Shown here piece after piece: positions 33,490-41,552 of a DNA stretch of 55,916 nt (position 1 is its first letter; every line of letters begins with the position of its first letter). The notes under the pieces were generated by a model, which worked only from the letters and a program-made list of their open reading frames with translations, searched no databases and was not told where the DNA came from. The DNA is from an uncultured Bacteroidales bacterium (GTDB lineage: Bacteria; Bacteroidota; Bacteroidia; Bacteroidales; F082), in contig CAMJHP010000015.1 of the NCBI GenBank assembly GCA_946405575.1, forward strand, positions 1-55,916, read 5' to 3'. A program made the position numbers and the translations under genes.

Positions 33490-34182
33490 ATGTCTATAGC
33501 AAAACAAATATTGGAGTATGCGGAATGGCATGACGGCTTTGGCGTTGATGAAATCATGAAAGCACAAGATGGAACAAAACGTATTACCGTGTTGTGCATT
33601 CTTTCGCGTCTGGTCAAACAAGGAGAATTGGAAAGAAAGGCGAAAGGCATTTATTCCAAAAGGTCTTTTTCTTCGCCTTTTGAAGTCGTTCTTACAGAAC
33701 AAGAAAAGACTCTTGCCAATTTGCTCCAAAAAACAATGCCATTGGTTTCTTATTGTGTATACAATGGAGAGACATTGGCACCGCTTCAACATCATATGTT
33801 TCATGATGCGGCCAGTTATGTGGAAGTGGAAAGAGAGGCGGTTGAAACCGTGTTCCATCTTTGTAAGGATCACGGATATGAGTCGTTTATGAACCCAACT
33901 ATGGAGATGACAAGGGACTATATTGATTTGGGTAAACCCGTAGTGATTGTCAAGCCATTAGTCACAGAATCACCTTTAACACAAAAAGAGGGTGTTATGG
34001 TGCCAACATTGGAGAAACTATTGGTTGATATGCGCAAAGACGAAGATTATTATTTTGTCCAAGGTGTTGAGGAAACATACATCTTTGAAAATGCCAGGTC
34101 GTTGTACGACATCAACGAAAGCCGTCTGAAAAGATATGCAAGAAGAAGAAATATTAACCCGCAGAACTTTAATTTACAATGA
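33490..34182 (+). CDS. abiEi: AbiEi-like antitoxin / transcriptional regulator
   Basis: 230 aa. A winged helix at the N-terminus (MSIAKQILEYAEWHDGFGVDEIM... ITVLCILSRLVKQGELERKAKGIYSK) and an AbiEi-type C-terminal domain. It overlaps the toxin gene by 4 nt (ATGA), the usual arrangement of type IV AbiE systems. The start is the ATG after the promoter box; the frame upstream to 33403 overlaps the operator. It neutralises AbiEii and represses the operon (family knowledge). Confidence 0.75.
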   Translation: MSIAKQILEYAEWHDGFGVDEIMKAQDGTKRITVLCILSRLVKQGELERKAKGIYSKRSFSSPFEVVLTEQEKTLANLLQKTMPLVSYCVYNGETLAPLQHHMFHDAASYVEVEREAVETVFHLCKDHGYESFMNPTMEMTRDYIDLGKPVVIVKPLVTESPLTQKEGVMVPTLEKLLVDMRKDEDYYFVQGVEETYIFENARSLYDINESRLKRYARRRNINPQNFNLQ

Positions 34183-35252
34183 TTTCCACAAAATGTTATA
34201 CACAAGAATGGATTGAGAAAAAGTCGCAAGAACTCGGATGCCATGACAAGAATCTAATTGAGAAGGTCATCCATGCCCTTTCGCTTCTTGACATGTTGGC
34301 TCAATCGGGTTGCCCTTTCCATTTCAAAGGTGGAACGAGCCTTATGCTGATTCTCGGGGAAGCCACCAACCGTCTTTCCATTGACATCGACATCATGTGT
34401 CCGCCTGGCACTCAGATAGAAGACTACCTAAAAGATTTAAGCCAAAGCGGTTTTATCCGCTATGAAATGGTTGAACGGCAGCAAGCTGGAAAGAATGTTC
34501 CCAAGAGTCACTCCAAGTTTTTCTATCAAGTAGCGTACAAAGGAGCCAGGGATGAGGAATCGTTCATTTTGTTGGATGTTCTTTATGAAGACTGCCATTA
34601 CGTTCAAGTCAAGGAAATAGAGATAGAGAGCCCGTTTATTGAAACAGAAGGAAGGAAGAGACAAGTGCGTGTGCCTTCAGAGGGAGACATCTTGGGCGAC
34701 AAGCTGACGGCATTTGCGCCGGAAACTACGGGCGTGCCATACTTCAAGAACGGGAAATCGAGTTCTTTGGAAATCATCAAGCAACTATATGACATAGGCA
34801 GGCTATTTGACAAAGTTGACGACCTTACCGTGACTACCCAGTCGTTTAAAAACATTGGAGAAATTGAATTGGGATACAGAGGCTTGCCAATTGATGTTTC
34901 CGTCATCTATGACGACATCAAGAACACGGCTTTGAACATCTGTACAAGAGGCTTTTTTGACCAGGACAAGTTTGCCATGCTTCAGGACGGCATCAATAGG
35001 TTCAAGCCATACATTTACAACTCGTCGTATTATATCGAGAATGCCATCGTGGATGCTGCTAAGGCCGCTTATCTGGCGACCTTGCTGCAACATGGGGTGA
35101 TGCTGGTCGAAAAATATGCAGGTGATCCTGTTGATACGATTGACATGTCTAATATCGGAGAGTGGCCCAACAAATTGAACAAGCTTAAGAAAATAAATCC
35201 GGAGGCGTTCTTTTATTGGACGAAGGCTTTTTTTGTGAAGCGATTGCCGTAA
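34179..35252 (+). CDS. abiEii: AbiEii nucleotidyltransferase toxin
   Basis: 357 aa. The signature FHFKGGTSLMLILGEATNRLSIDIDIM holds the DNA polymerase beta-type nucleotidyltransferase motif (GG[T/S]... DxD) and the RxSxDID variant of AbiEii. A second conserved block, GDKLTAFAPETTGVPY, carries the lysine of motif III. Toxins of this family modify tRNA acceptor ends and cause abortive infection or stabilise mobile elements. Last gene of the island, 236 nt before attR. Confidence 0.85.
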   Translation: MISTKCYTQEWIEKKSQELGCHDKNLIEKVIHALSLLDMLAQSGCPFHFKGGTSLMLILGEATNRLSIDIDIMCPPGTQIEDYLKDLSQSGFIRYEMVERQQAGKNVPKSHSKFFYQVAYKGARDEESFILLDVLYEDCHYVQVKEIEIESPFIETEGRKRQVRVPSEGDILGDKLTAFAPETTGVPYFKNGKSSSLEIIKQLYDIGRLFDKVDDLTVTTQSFKNIGEIELGYRGLPIDVSVIYDDIKNTALNICTRGFFDQDKFAMLQDGINRFKPYIYNSSYYIENAIVDAAKAAYLATLLQHGVMLVEKYAGDPVDTIDMSNIGEWPNKLNKLKKINPEAFFYWTKAFFVKRLP

Positions 35253-35334
35253 AACGGCTTTTACTATGTTGAATAATCATGCACAATAAATATGATCGTG
35301 ATGATTTCTTCGGGAATCGAACGCTTGTTTATAC

Positions 35335-35427
35335 GTGTCAACGGTGATGAAGAAAATGAAAAAATTGGTCAATTATTAACAGCGGGAGTGATAACAATAA
35401 TGAATTTGGTTGACACGCGGTTGATAC
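35335..35427. repeat. Candidate integrase arm-type sites, right end
   Basis: An inverted copy GTGTCAAC (35335-35342), a direct GTTGACAC (35409-35416) and a variant GTTGATAC (35420-35427). The last two are 11 bp apart, as at the left end. The surrounding 35253-35488 has no gene. Confidence 0.6.
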
Positions 35428-35440
35428 GGCGGGGGAAATG

Positions 35441-35472
35441 AAAAACCCAACTGATTGATTTTCAGTTGGGTT
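35441..35472 (-). terminator. Terminator supplied by the island downstream of tRNA-Glu
   Basis: AACCCAACTG (35444-35453) pairs with CAGTTGGGTT (35463-35472); on the minus strand it is followed by TTTTTC. It replaces the displaced native terminator at 17711-17747. Confidence 0.75.
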
Positions 35473-35487
35473 ATGTGTGGAAAATCC

Positions 35488-35508
35488 GTAGCCCATAGCG
35501 GAATCGAA
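35488..35508. repeat. Right attachment site (attR core)
   Basis: 21 bp identical to 17754-17774, within the 3' end of the intact tRNA-Glu gene. Confidence 0.85.
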
Positions 35509-35560
35509 CCGCTGTTTTAAGTGTGAGAAACTTACGACCTAACCGCTAGTCGAATGGGCC
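35489..35560 (-). tRNA. tRNA-Glu (CTC anticodon)
   Basis: 72 nt, no encoded CCA. Acceptor GGCCCAT pairs with ATGGGCT (G-U at position 1-72), discriminator A. The anticodon stem TAAGT/ACTTA encloses the loop TTCTCAC, giving anticodon CUC; the T-arm contains GGTTCGATTCC. Its 3' 20 nt are the integration target of the island and remain intact. Confidence 0.92.
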
Positions 35561-35588
35561 AAAAAAAGGTTCTTTTTGCGGAACCTTT
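35561..35588 (-). terminator. Terminator-like hairpin between tRNA-Arg and tRNA-Glu
   Basis: On the minus strand AAAGGTTC pairs with GAACCTTT around an 8-nt loop, followed by seven T residues. The T run directly abuts the first base of tRNA-Glu. Confidence 0.6.
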
Positions 35589-35591
35589 GTG

Positions 35592-35665
35592 TGAACTAGG
35601 CGGGAGTCGAACCCACAACCGCCTGATCCGTAGTCAGGGACTCTATCCAATTGAGCTACTAGTCC
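35592..35665 (-). tRNA. tRNA-Arg (ACG anticodon)
   Basis: 74 nt, no encoded CCA. Acceptor GGACTAG/CTAGTTC with one wobble, discriminator A. The D-arm is AGCTCAATTGGATAGAGT; anticodon stem CCTGA/TCAGG encloses CTACGGA, anticodon ACG; the T-arm contains GTTCGACTC. First gene of a tRNA-Arg/tRNA-Glu unit with promoter TACTTTTGC on the minus strand (35682-35690). Confidence 0.93.
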
Positions 35666-35681
35666 AGTCGTTTTTGACACT

Positions 35682-35690
35682 GCAAAAGTA
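35682..35690 (-). promoter_or_regulatory. tRNA-Arg promoter -7 box
   Basis: Minus strand TACTTTTGC, 16 nt upstream of the mature tRNA-Arg 5' end. Confidence 0.65.
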
Positions 35691-35826
35691 CAGCTTTTTT
35701 CTTTACGCAAGCAAAAAAACGGCAAAAATTTTGTTGTTTTTTGCAAATATTTGATAATCAAATTGATATTTTTGTACAAAAGAAAGCGAAATCAACTCTT
35801 TCATATACCTGCAATTGCTTTTTTGC

Positions 35827-35835
35827 TATCTTTGC
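35827..35835 (+). promoter_or_regulatory. pepE promoter -7 box
   Basis: TATCTTTGC, 26 nt before the pepE start codon. Confidence 0.65.
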
Positions 35836-35861
35836 GCCATCGTTAACCAACTTATTACATT

Positions 35862-36635
35862 ATGAGATTATTATTGATTAGCAATTCGACCAACTTTGGC
35901 GAGAATTATTTGGCTTGGGCTTCCACCCAAATCGAGCTTTTCTGCTTGCAGAACCATATTAATAAGGATAGCCGCATCATCTTCGTGCCGTTTGCGGGTG
36001 TCAACATCGGCGGTATGGTGTATCCCGATAGTTATGATGCCTACGAGTCGAAGGTGAGGAACGTGTTCCGCACCAAGTTCGGCTTGGAGAACTTCACTTC
36101 CGTGCATCATTTCGATGACAAGGTGAAAGCCGTCCGTGAGGCTGACTGTATCGTGGTGGGCGGTGGCAACACCTTCCATCTGGTGGCTGAGATGCATCGT
36201 TATGGCTTGATGGATGCTATCCGCGAGCGCGCTCTCGCAGGTGTGCCTTATATGGGCTGGAGCGCTGGCTCCAATGTGGCTTGCCCGACGCTGTGCACCA
36301 CCAACGATATGCCGATTGTGCAACCGGCGTCGTTCAATTGCCTCAATTTGGTTCCATTCCAAATCAACCCGCACTATCTTGACCCGCACCCTGAAATTGA
36401 CAAGATGATCAAGCACGGCGGTGAGACCCGGCAGGATCGCATCAACGAGTATCTGGCTGTCAACCAGAATATGACGGTGGTCGGACTGCGTGAAGCTACT
36501 GCCCTTTGGGTCGTTGATGAGAAGATGTGGCTCAAGGGTGGCAAGAAGATGATCGTGATGCGCTACGGCAAGGAGTCAGTCGAAATTGACCCGAATTCCG
36601 ACGTCACTTTCCTTTTGGAGGGACATACCGCATAA
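35862..36635 (+). CDS. pepE: Peptidase E (alpha-aspartyl dipeptidase)
   Basis: 257 aa, family S51. The nucleophilic serine lies in YMGWSAGSNVACPT, the preceding glycine-rich turn is CIVVGGGNTFHLV, and the histidine region is FQINPHYLDPHP. It hydrolyses dipeptides with N-terminal aspartate in the cytoplasm. The length is slightly above E. coli PepE (229 aa) and normal for Bacteroidota. Own promoter; first protein gene after the island and tRNAs. Confidence 0.92.
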   Translation: MRLLLISNSTNFGENYLAWASTQIELFCLQNHINKDSRIIFVPFAGVNIGGMVYPDSYDAYESKVRNVFRTKFGLENFTSVHHFDDKVKAVREADCIVVGGGNTFHLVAEMHRYGLMDAIRERALAGVPYMGWSAGSNVACPTLCTTNDMPIVQPASFNCLNLVPFQINPHYLDPHPEIDKMIKHGGETRQDRINEYLAVNQNMTVVGLREATALWVVDEKMWLKGGKKMIVMRYGKESVEIDPNSDVTFLLEGHTA

Positions 36636-36668
36636 ACTGATTTTTTAAGAAACTTATTATTTCAAATA

Positions 36669-36739
36669 TCTCTAACCGAATGTATCCGAAATAATCCGAT
36701 AGGTTTTTTCTGATACATTCGGGCTTTTTCGGTTAGAGA
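36669..36739. terminator. Terminator region with two overlapping hairpins
   Basis: Inner stem CCGAATGTATC (36676-36686) with GATACATTCGG (36712-36722), followed by GCTTTTTC. An outer perfect 12-bp inverted repeat TCTCTAACCGAA (36669-36680) / TTCGGTTAGAGA (36728-36739) shares the CCGAA bases, so the two folds partly exclude each other. It lies between convergent pepE and the TerB gene. Confidence 0.65.
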
Positions 36740-36760
36740 AAAACGATAGGGTACCTTTGA

Positions 36761-38134
36761 TTAAAGCAAAAAAGCTTTGCGGTCTTCGAAGACGACGAGG
36801 CGACGATCAAGGTGGATGGTCTTTCGTCCGCCTTTTTCGCCTTGTATGAGGTAGCGTGAGGCTTCGTCTCCGAGGATGTCGGTGAAAGCCTTTTTAATGC
36901 GCGATAGTGTGGCGTTCAAGGTGTTGCCCACAAAGTCGGTGAGGTTGTCGACAGCGCGTTCAAGCAAAGTGTCGTCACCATAAGTGGATATTTGCCGATA
37001 TATCCGATAAAGTTCAGGTTTGTAATCGCTAAGGTAGTTCAGCGATATGCCTTCCTCGTGGAAAAGGAAAAGAAGATACAAAGCCTTGCTAATGGAGGGC
37101 ATCTTTACTTCGGTGTTGTTGCGGTCAGTCAAAAACAAATCGCCATGCTTGGTGACATAAAGTCGGCTGACTTCATGAGAACCGTTATGTTTCAGCACAA
37201 TGTCAATCAATACCTTGTGGAATCCAGTGTAGGGTAGTCCTTCGTTGTTGGTGCCTGACAATGGCATTATTTTTTGCAACAAGCATTCGTCTTTTGAATT
37301 TAGGCTGGCAAGTTTGAGATTGACGATGCCGTTTTTAAGGGAATAGAATTGTTGCAAGGTTGTGAGAGGTTTGTCGCTGATTTCTAGGATAAGGAAGTCT
37401 TGGTAATTGCCCGAATCCTTGTCACCGATTTTGAAAAAAAACGAGGGTTTTTCTAATTTCAATCCGTTGATGTCCAAATAATTAAGAAATATTTCTTTGA
37501 AAAGAAATGCACTATCCAATTGTGGGAGACGGTCGTTGATAAAGTCGAGCTGCTCGTCGGATAGGGTGGGCTCGATGTAATTGAGTGCTTGTCGAAAGGT
37601 GGAACGCTTTTCTCCTAACTCGCGTATGACCATTGGAAGATAGAACAATTCACGACCATCTTTTTTGAGTAGGTCGCCGATGTCTTTGTAATCGCGTAAG
37701 ATGCTGTTATTCATTGTGCTATCGTACTCGGCTTCAACATAAAGCACTGCATTGTTTGTGTCGAGATGGAGATGGGGGATGGAAACGATGTGAGCTTTTA
37801 TTTTTTGTGTTTCAGTAAGTTGGTAATCCATTGACAGTAATAGTGCCGTGATGAACAATGACTCTCGTGGGTCAATTTGGTCGTCGGCCAAGGAAAGGGA
37901 TTGAAACAGATGCAACAATGCGATTTTTTCCCTGTCGCCCAAGGTTCTAAGTATGCCGACCGCATCCGAAAGACTGAGAGTGGTGGCCTTTTTCCGGCTT
38001 GCCGAAGTGATGCCAAATGCTGCGTTGACCCGCTGCAGGAAGTCAATCTCGCCTTGATTGACTATGCCGTCGCATTGCACGAGGTCTGAAAGTACTTTTG
38101 CCAATGCCGTTTTTTGATTTTCTTTGAATTTCAT
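36761..38134 (-). CDS. TerB-domain protein
   Basis: 457 aa. The N-terminal 130 residues have the TerB pattern (LAKVLSDLVQCDGIVNQGEIDFLQRV... LLHLFQSLSLADDQIDPRES), a helical metal-binding domain first seen in tellurite-resistance operons. The remaining part is unrecognised; a C-terminal segment (LGDEASRYLIQGEKGGRKTIHLDRR) may form a winged helix. ATG 38134 is preferred to the TTG at 38164. Function in the cell is unknown. No other ter genes are nearby. Confidence 0.65.
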   Translation of the reverse strand: MKFKENQKTALAKVLSDLVQCDGIVNQGEIDFLQRVNAAFGITSASRKKATTLSLSDAVGILRTLGDREKIALLHLFQSLSLADDQIDPRESLFITALLLSMDYQLTETQKIKAHIVSIPHLHLDTNNAVLYVEAEYDSTMNNSILRDYKDIGDLLKKDGRELFYLPMVIRELGEKRSTFRQALNYIEPTLSDEQLDFINDRLPQLDSAFLFKEIFLNYLDINGLKLEKPSFFFKIGDKDSGNYQDFLILEISDKPLTTLQQFYSLKNGIVNLKLASLNSKDECLLQKIMPLSGTNNEGLPYTGFHKVLIDIVLKHNGSHEVSRLYVTKHGDLFLTDRNNTEVKMPSISKALYLLFLFHEEGISLNYLSDYKPELYRIYRQISTYGDDTLLERAVDNLTDFVGNTLNATLSRIKKAFTDILGDEASRYLIQGEKGGRKTIHLDRRLVVFEDRKAFLL

Positions 38135-38177
38135 GTACTTACAGATTTGTATATTGGGTTGCAACCTTGCAACCTCC

Positions 38178-38206
38178 TTGCAGTTTTTTCGGAGGTTGTA
38201 TTTTTG
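38178..38206 (+). promoter_or_regulatory. Promoter of the P-type ATPase
   Basis: TTG (38178-38180), an 18-nt spacer, TATTTTTG (38199-38206). The spacer and flanks carry AACCTCC/GGAGGTT, a possible operator or leader hairpin, next to a duplicated TTGCAACC. Confidence 0.55.
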
Positions 38207-38258
38207 CCCCGTTTTTTATTTCGCAAAAATATAAAATTTCTGAAAACGACAAAACGTG

Positions 38259-41030
38259 ATGGAACGAGATTATAAGAATGGTTTGACTGCGAGAGAGGTT
38301 GAAGAAAGCCGTCGAAAGTATGGAGATAATGTGTTGACTCCACCTGAAAAGGAACCAGTATGGAAACAATTTTTGGAAAAGTTCCAAGATCCTATCATAC
38401 GGATATTATTGATTGCATTGCTGCTGTCAGTGGCGGTCTCTTTGTATCAGTTGTTCACGGGAGCCGAAGGGACGGAAGTGTTGCTGGAGCCTTTGGGCAT
38501 TTTTGTGGCAGTGATGTTGGCCACTACTGTGGGCTTCCTTTTTGAACAAAGTGCCAATAAGAAGTTTGAGATCTTGAACCAAAGCGAGGATGAGTCTTTG
38601 GTGACAGTGTATCGCGATGGTTTGATTCAACGCATTGAACGAAAGGATGTGGTGGTTGGCGACACAGTCGTCATAGAGACAGGTGACGAGATTCCTGCCG
38701 ACGGCACTTTGTATGAGGCAGTTTCATTACGCGTGAATGAGTCGGATTTGACTGGCGAGCCTTCTTCGAGCAAGACGACGGATGAGGCCGATTTCAATCC
38801 TGACGCCACTTATCCCTCGAATTATGTTTGTCGTGGTAGCTCGGTGATGGAAGGTCACGGAATATTTGTCGTCGAAAAGGTAGGCGATGCTACTGAGTGG
38901 GGCAATGTGTATCGTGGCGCGCAAATCGACAGTCAGGTGAAGACGCCTTTGAACGAGCAGTTGGATAAGTTGGGGAATGGCATCACCATTGCGAGTTATG
39001 TCATTGCGGGTTTGATTATCGTGTTGCGTTTGGTGATGTATTTTGTTTATCGCAATGATGCTGCTTTCGATTGGATGGCTTTCGCCCGTTATTTGCTTAA
39101 CACACTGATGATTGCCGTGACGCTGATTGTAGTTGCCGTGCCTGAAGGCTTGCCTATGAGCGTCACGTTAAGTTTGGCCTTGAGTATGAAAAGGATGCTG
39201 GAGACCAACAACTTGGTTCGGAAGATGCACGCTTGCGAGACTATGGGTGCTGCCACGGTGATTTGTACGGACAAGACGGGTACATTGACCAAAAACAGGA
39301 TGAGCCTGGGAGAAAGATTTTTCTTCGGATTAAAGGACCAAAAATTGGATCATTCCGAAGTGGCACACTTGATGGAGGAAGGTGTTGCTCTCAATTCCAC
39401 AGCGTTTTTGGACTTTAGCGACAAAAAGAAGGTGAAAGTCATTGGCAATCCTACGGAAGGTGCCTTGTTGCTTTGGCTTCTTGATAACAATGTCGACTAT
39501 ATCAGAATTCGTGACAATGTAAAGATAGTCAAACAGTTGCCGTTTACGACGAAATACAAGTATATGGCGACTGTGGTGGAAACTGGCTTGGCGGGAGAAT
39601 ATGTCTTGTATGTAAAAGGTGCCCCTGAAATCATTATGAAGCGTTGCACGACTGTTAAAATGCTTGAAGGTGAAAGCGGTATAGAAACAGTTAAGGAGCA
39701 GGTGAATAACAGGTTGCTGGAGTATCAAGGCAAGGCTATGCGTACTTTGGGATTTGCTTACAAATACATCACGGAACAAGATCTGGAAACAGTTTTTGTG
39801 TCCAGCAAGTTGCAAGTGGAAGACCTGTGTTTCTTAGGCATTGTGGGCATTATCGATCCGATTCGCGATGATGTGTCCGATTCCATTCACGACTGCGTCG
39901 ATGCTGGCATCGGCATCAAGATTGTGACAGGCGATACCCCAGGCACTGCAAAGGAAATCGGTCGTCAAGTGGGATTGTGGACAGATGACGACGACCCTGA
40001 GCGACAAATGATTACTGGTAAGGAATTCAATCTGTTGACCGATGAAGAACTTCGTGATCGTGTTGGCGACCTGAAAATCATGTCGCGGGCAAGGCCTTCC
40101 GATAAGGAACGCCTTGTGCGTTTGTTGCAGGAAAGGGGAGAAGTGGTAGCCGTGACGGGCGATGGCACCAACGACGCACCCGCCTTGAACAAGGCTCAAA
40201 TTGGTCTTTCGATGGGCGATGGCACCTCTGTGGCCAAGGAAGCCAGCGACATCACCATTTTGGACAACTCGTTCAAGAGCATAGCCCGTGCGGTGATGTG
40301 GGGACGTTCGCTTTACCTTAACATTCAGCGTTTTATCTTGTTCCAAATGACCATCAACGTGGCGGCTTGCCTTATTGTTTTGCTTGGTGCCGTGATGGGA
40401 ACGGATTCGCCACTCACCGTGACCCAGATGCTTTGGATCAACCTTATCATGGATACTTTTGCTGCTATGGCTTTGGCTTCCTTGCCTCCCGACAAAAGTG
40501 TCTTGAAGGACAAACCCCGCTCGCGCACTGCCTTCATTATCACCAAAGACATGGGACGGCGCATCTTTGGTGTGGGCTTGCTGTTTGTTGCAGTTTTGTT
40601 CGGATTTATTCAGTATTTTATGCACTTTGGTGTCGATTCCTTGTCCGAGTTTTCATTCCGTGACTATTTCTCCAGCTATTTCAATTTCCATCATGTGGGA
40701 GGCAATTTCACGCCTAAGGAGTTGTCCTTGCTCTTTACCATCTTCGTGTTTATGCAGTTTTGGAACATCTTCAACGCCAAAGCCTATCATACCATAGATT
40801 CCGCGTTTAAATCCTTGTTCGACAAGGACATTAGACGTGGTTTCGGCCTCACCGTATTAATAATCGCTCTTGGTCAGGTGCTCATCATTACCTTCGGCGG
40901 TGAAATGTTCAGTGTGGTGCCTTTGCCTTTCGACGAATGGGTGCGCATCATCATCGGAACTTCGCTGATTTTATGGCTTGGCGAAATTGAACGATGGGTG
41001 CATAGGGCGAAAAAAGCCAAAAAGAATTGA
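38259..41030 (+). CDS. Calcium-translocating P-type ATPase (PMCA type)
   Basis: 923 aa. P2-type ATPase: actuator motif LTGEPSS, phosphorylation site CTDKTGTLTKN, hinge VTGDGTNDAPALNKA, TM4 motif VAVPEGLPMSVTLSLALSM and a TM6 region NLIMDTFAAMALAS. The P-E-G-L in TM4 and N..D in TM6 match calcium pumps of plasma-membrane type. About ten membrane segments are expected. It would export Ca2+ (or Mn2+) across the inner membrane. Start ATG 38259, three bases after an alternative GTG. Confidence 0.9.
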   Translation: MERDYKNGLTAREVEESRRKYGDNVLTPPEKEPVWKQFLEKFQDPIIRILLIALLLSVAVSLYQLFTGAEGTEVLLEPLGIFVAVMLATTVGFLFEQSANKKFEILNQSEDESLVTVYRDGLIQRIERKDVVVGDTVVIETGDEIPADGTLYEAVSLRVNESDLTGEPSSSKTTDEADFNPDATYPSNYVCRGSSVMEGHGIFVVEKVGDATEWGNVYRGAQIDSQVKTPLNEQLDKLGNGITIASYVIAGLIIVLRLVMYFVYRNDAAFDWMAFARYLLNTLMIAVTLIVVAVPEGLPMSVTLSLALSMKRMLETNNLVRKMHACETMGAATVICTDKTGTLTKNRMSLGERFFFGLKDQKLDHSEVAHLMEEGVALNSTAFLDFSDKKKVKVIGNPTEGALLLWLLDNNVDYIRIRDNVKIVKQLPFTTKYKYMATVVETGLAGEYVLYVKGAPEIIMKRCTTVKMLEGESGIETVKEQVNNRLLEYQGKAMRTLGFAYKYITEQDLETVFVSSKLQVEDLCFLGIVGIIDPIRDDVSDSIHDCVDAGIGIKIVTGDTPGTAKEIGRQVGLWTDDDDPERQMITGKEFNLLTDEELRDRVGDLKIMSRARPSDKERLVRLLQERGEVVAVTGDGTNDAPALNKAQIGLSMGDGTSVAKEASDITILDNSFKSIARAVMWGRSLYLNIQRFILFQMTINVAACLIVLLGAVMGTDSPLTVTQMLWINLIMDTFAAMALASLPPDKSVLKDKPRSRTAFIITKDMGRRIFGVGLLFVAVLFGFIQYFMHFGVDSLSEFSFRDYFSSYFNFHHVGGNFTPKELSLLFTIFVFMQFWNIFNAKAYHTIDSAFKSLFDKDIRRGFGLTVLIIALGQVLIITFGGEMFSVVPLPFDEWVRIIIGTSLILWLGEIERWVHRAKKAKKN

Positions 41031-41059
41031 AAGTCTTGCTTTTGTGAATTAAAAAGTAT

Positions 41060-41067
41060 TATCTTTG
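41060..41067 (+). promoter_or_regulatory. Promoter -7 box of the small lipoprotein
   Basis: TATCTTTG, 26 nt before ATG 41094. Confidence 0.6.
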
Positions 41068-41093
41068 CCGCTCCAAATCAAATAGGAGAAAAG

Positions 41094-41441
41094 ATGAATA
41101 AACATTTGATAATTATCACGTTGGCTTTTTTGATGGGTTTGTTTTTTGCTTCATGCAGCCATCCTTCGATTGAGGGAACCTGGGTGGAACCCGCCGCTGA
41201 AGGCAGTCTTCTTGGCGAGGTGGGATTCACTTTGCTGGAAAATGGCGAAGTGGTGTCTATCAACACTGGCTTTAGGGAATACAAGACTTGGGAGAAGGAT
41301 GGCGACAAGCTGATTCTCAATGGTGTAACTAACGGAACGGTACAGAGCAGCTTCTCCGACACCAACACCATCATTTCGCTTGACGAAAAACAGTTGGTCA
41401 TCGGTCAGGATGGTTATTCGGTGACCTATCAGAGAAAATAA
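41094..41441 (+). CDS. Lipocalin-like lipoprotein
   Basis: 115 aa. Signal MNKHLIIITLAFLMGLFFASC with lipobox FASC. The mature part begins SIEGTWVEP and shows the alternating beta-strand pattern of small lipocalin-like domains (GEVGFTLLENGEVVSIN, TWEKDGDKLILNG, QLVIGQDGYSVTY). A ligand is not predictable. Confidence 0.78.
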   Translation: MNKHLIIITLAFLMGLFFASCSHPSIEGTWVEPAAEGSLLGEVGFTLLENGEVVSINTGFREYKTWEKDGDKLILNGVTNGTVQSSFSDTNTIISLDEKQLVIGQDGYSVTYQRK

Positions 41442-41453
41442 AGTTGATTCAAA

Positions 41454-41552
41454 ATTCAATATTTAAAATTTAGAATGTGCAAAGCGTCACAAAATCATTA
41501 AATTTTGAATCTTTGAATCTTTAAATTTTGAGTCTTTAAATATTTAAATATA
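41454..41552. repeat. AT-rich word repeats upstream of arcC
   Basis: Several near-copies of TTTAAATTTTGAATCTT and GAATCTTTAAATT follow one another up to the arcC start codon. No promoter box of the usual type is evident within them. Confidence 0.6.

Noticed and set aside
35311..35325. GGGAATCGAACGC, resembling a tRNA T-arm in reverse, as another att remnant
   Set aside because: Only about 13 nt fit, with no acceptor arm and no matching partner in the window.
36761..38134. Tellurite-resistance operon
   Set aside because: Only an isolated TerB-like domain is present; no terC, terD or terZ neighbours.
39834..40625. 263-aa minus-strand open frame inside the P-type ATPase
   Set aside because: Antisense shadow of a strongly conserved gene; composition is atypical and no domain is recognisable.
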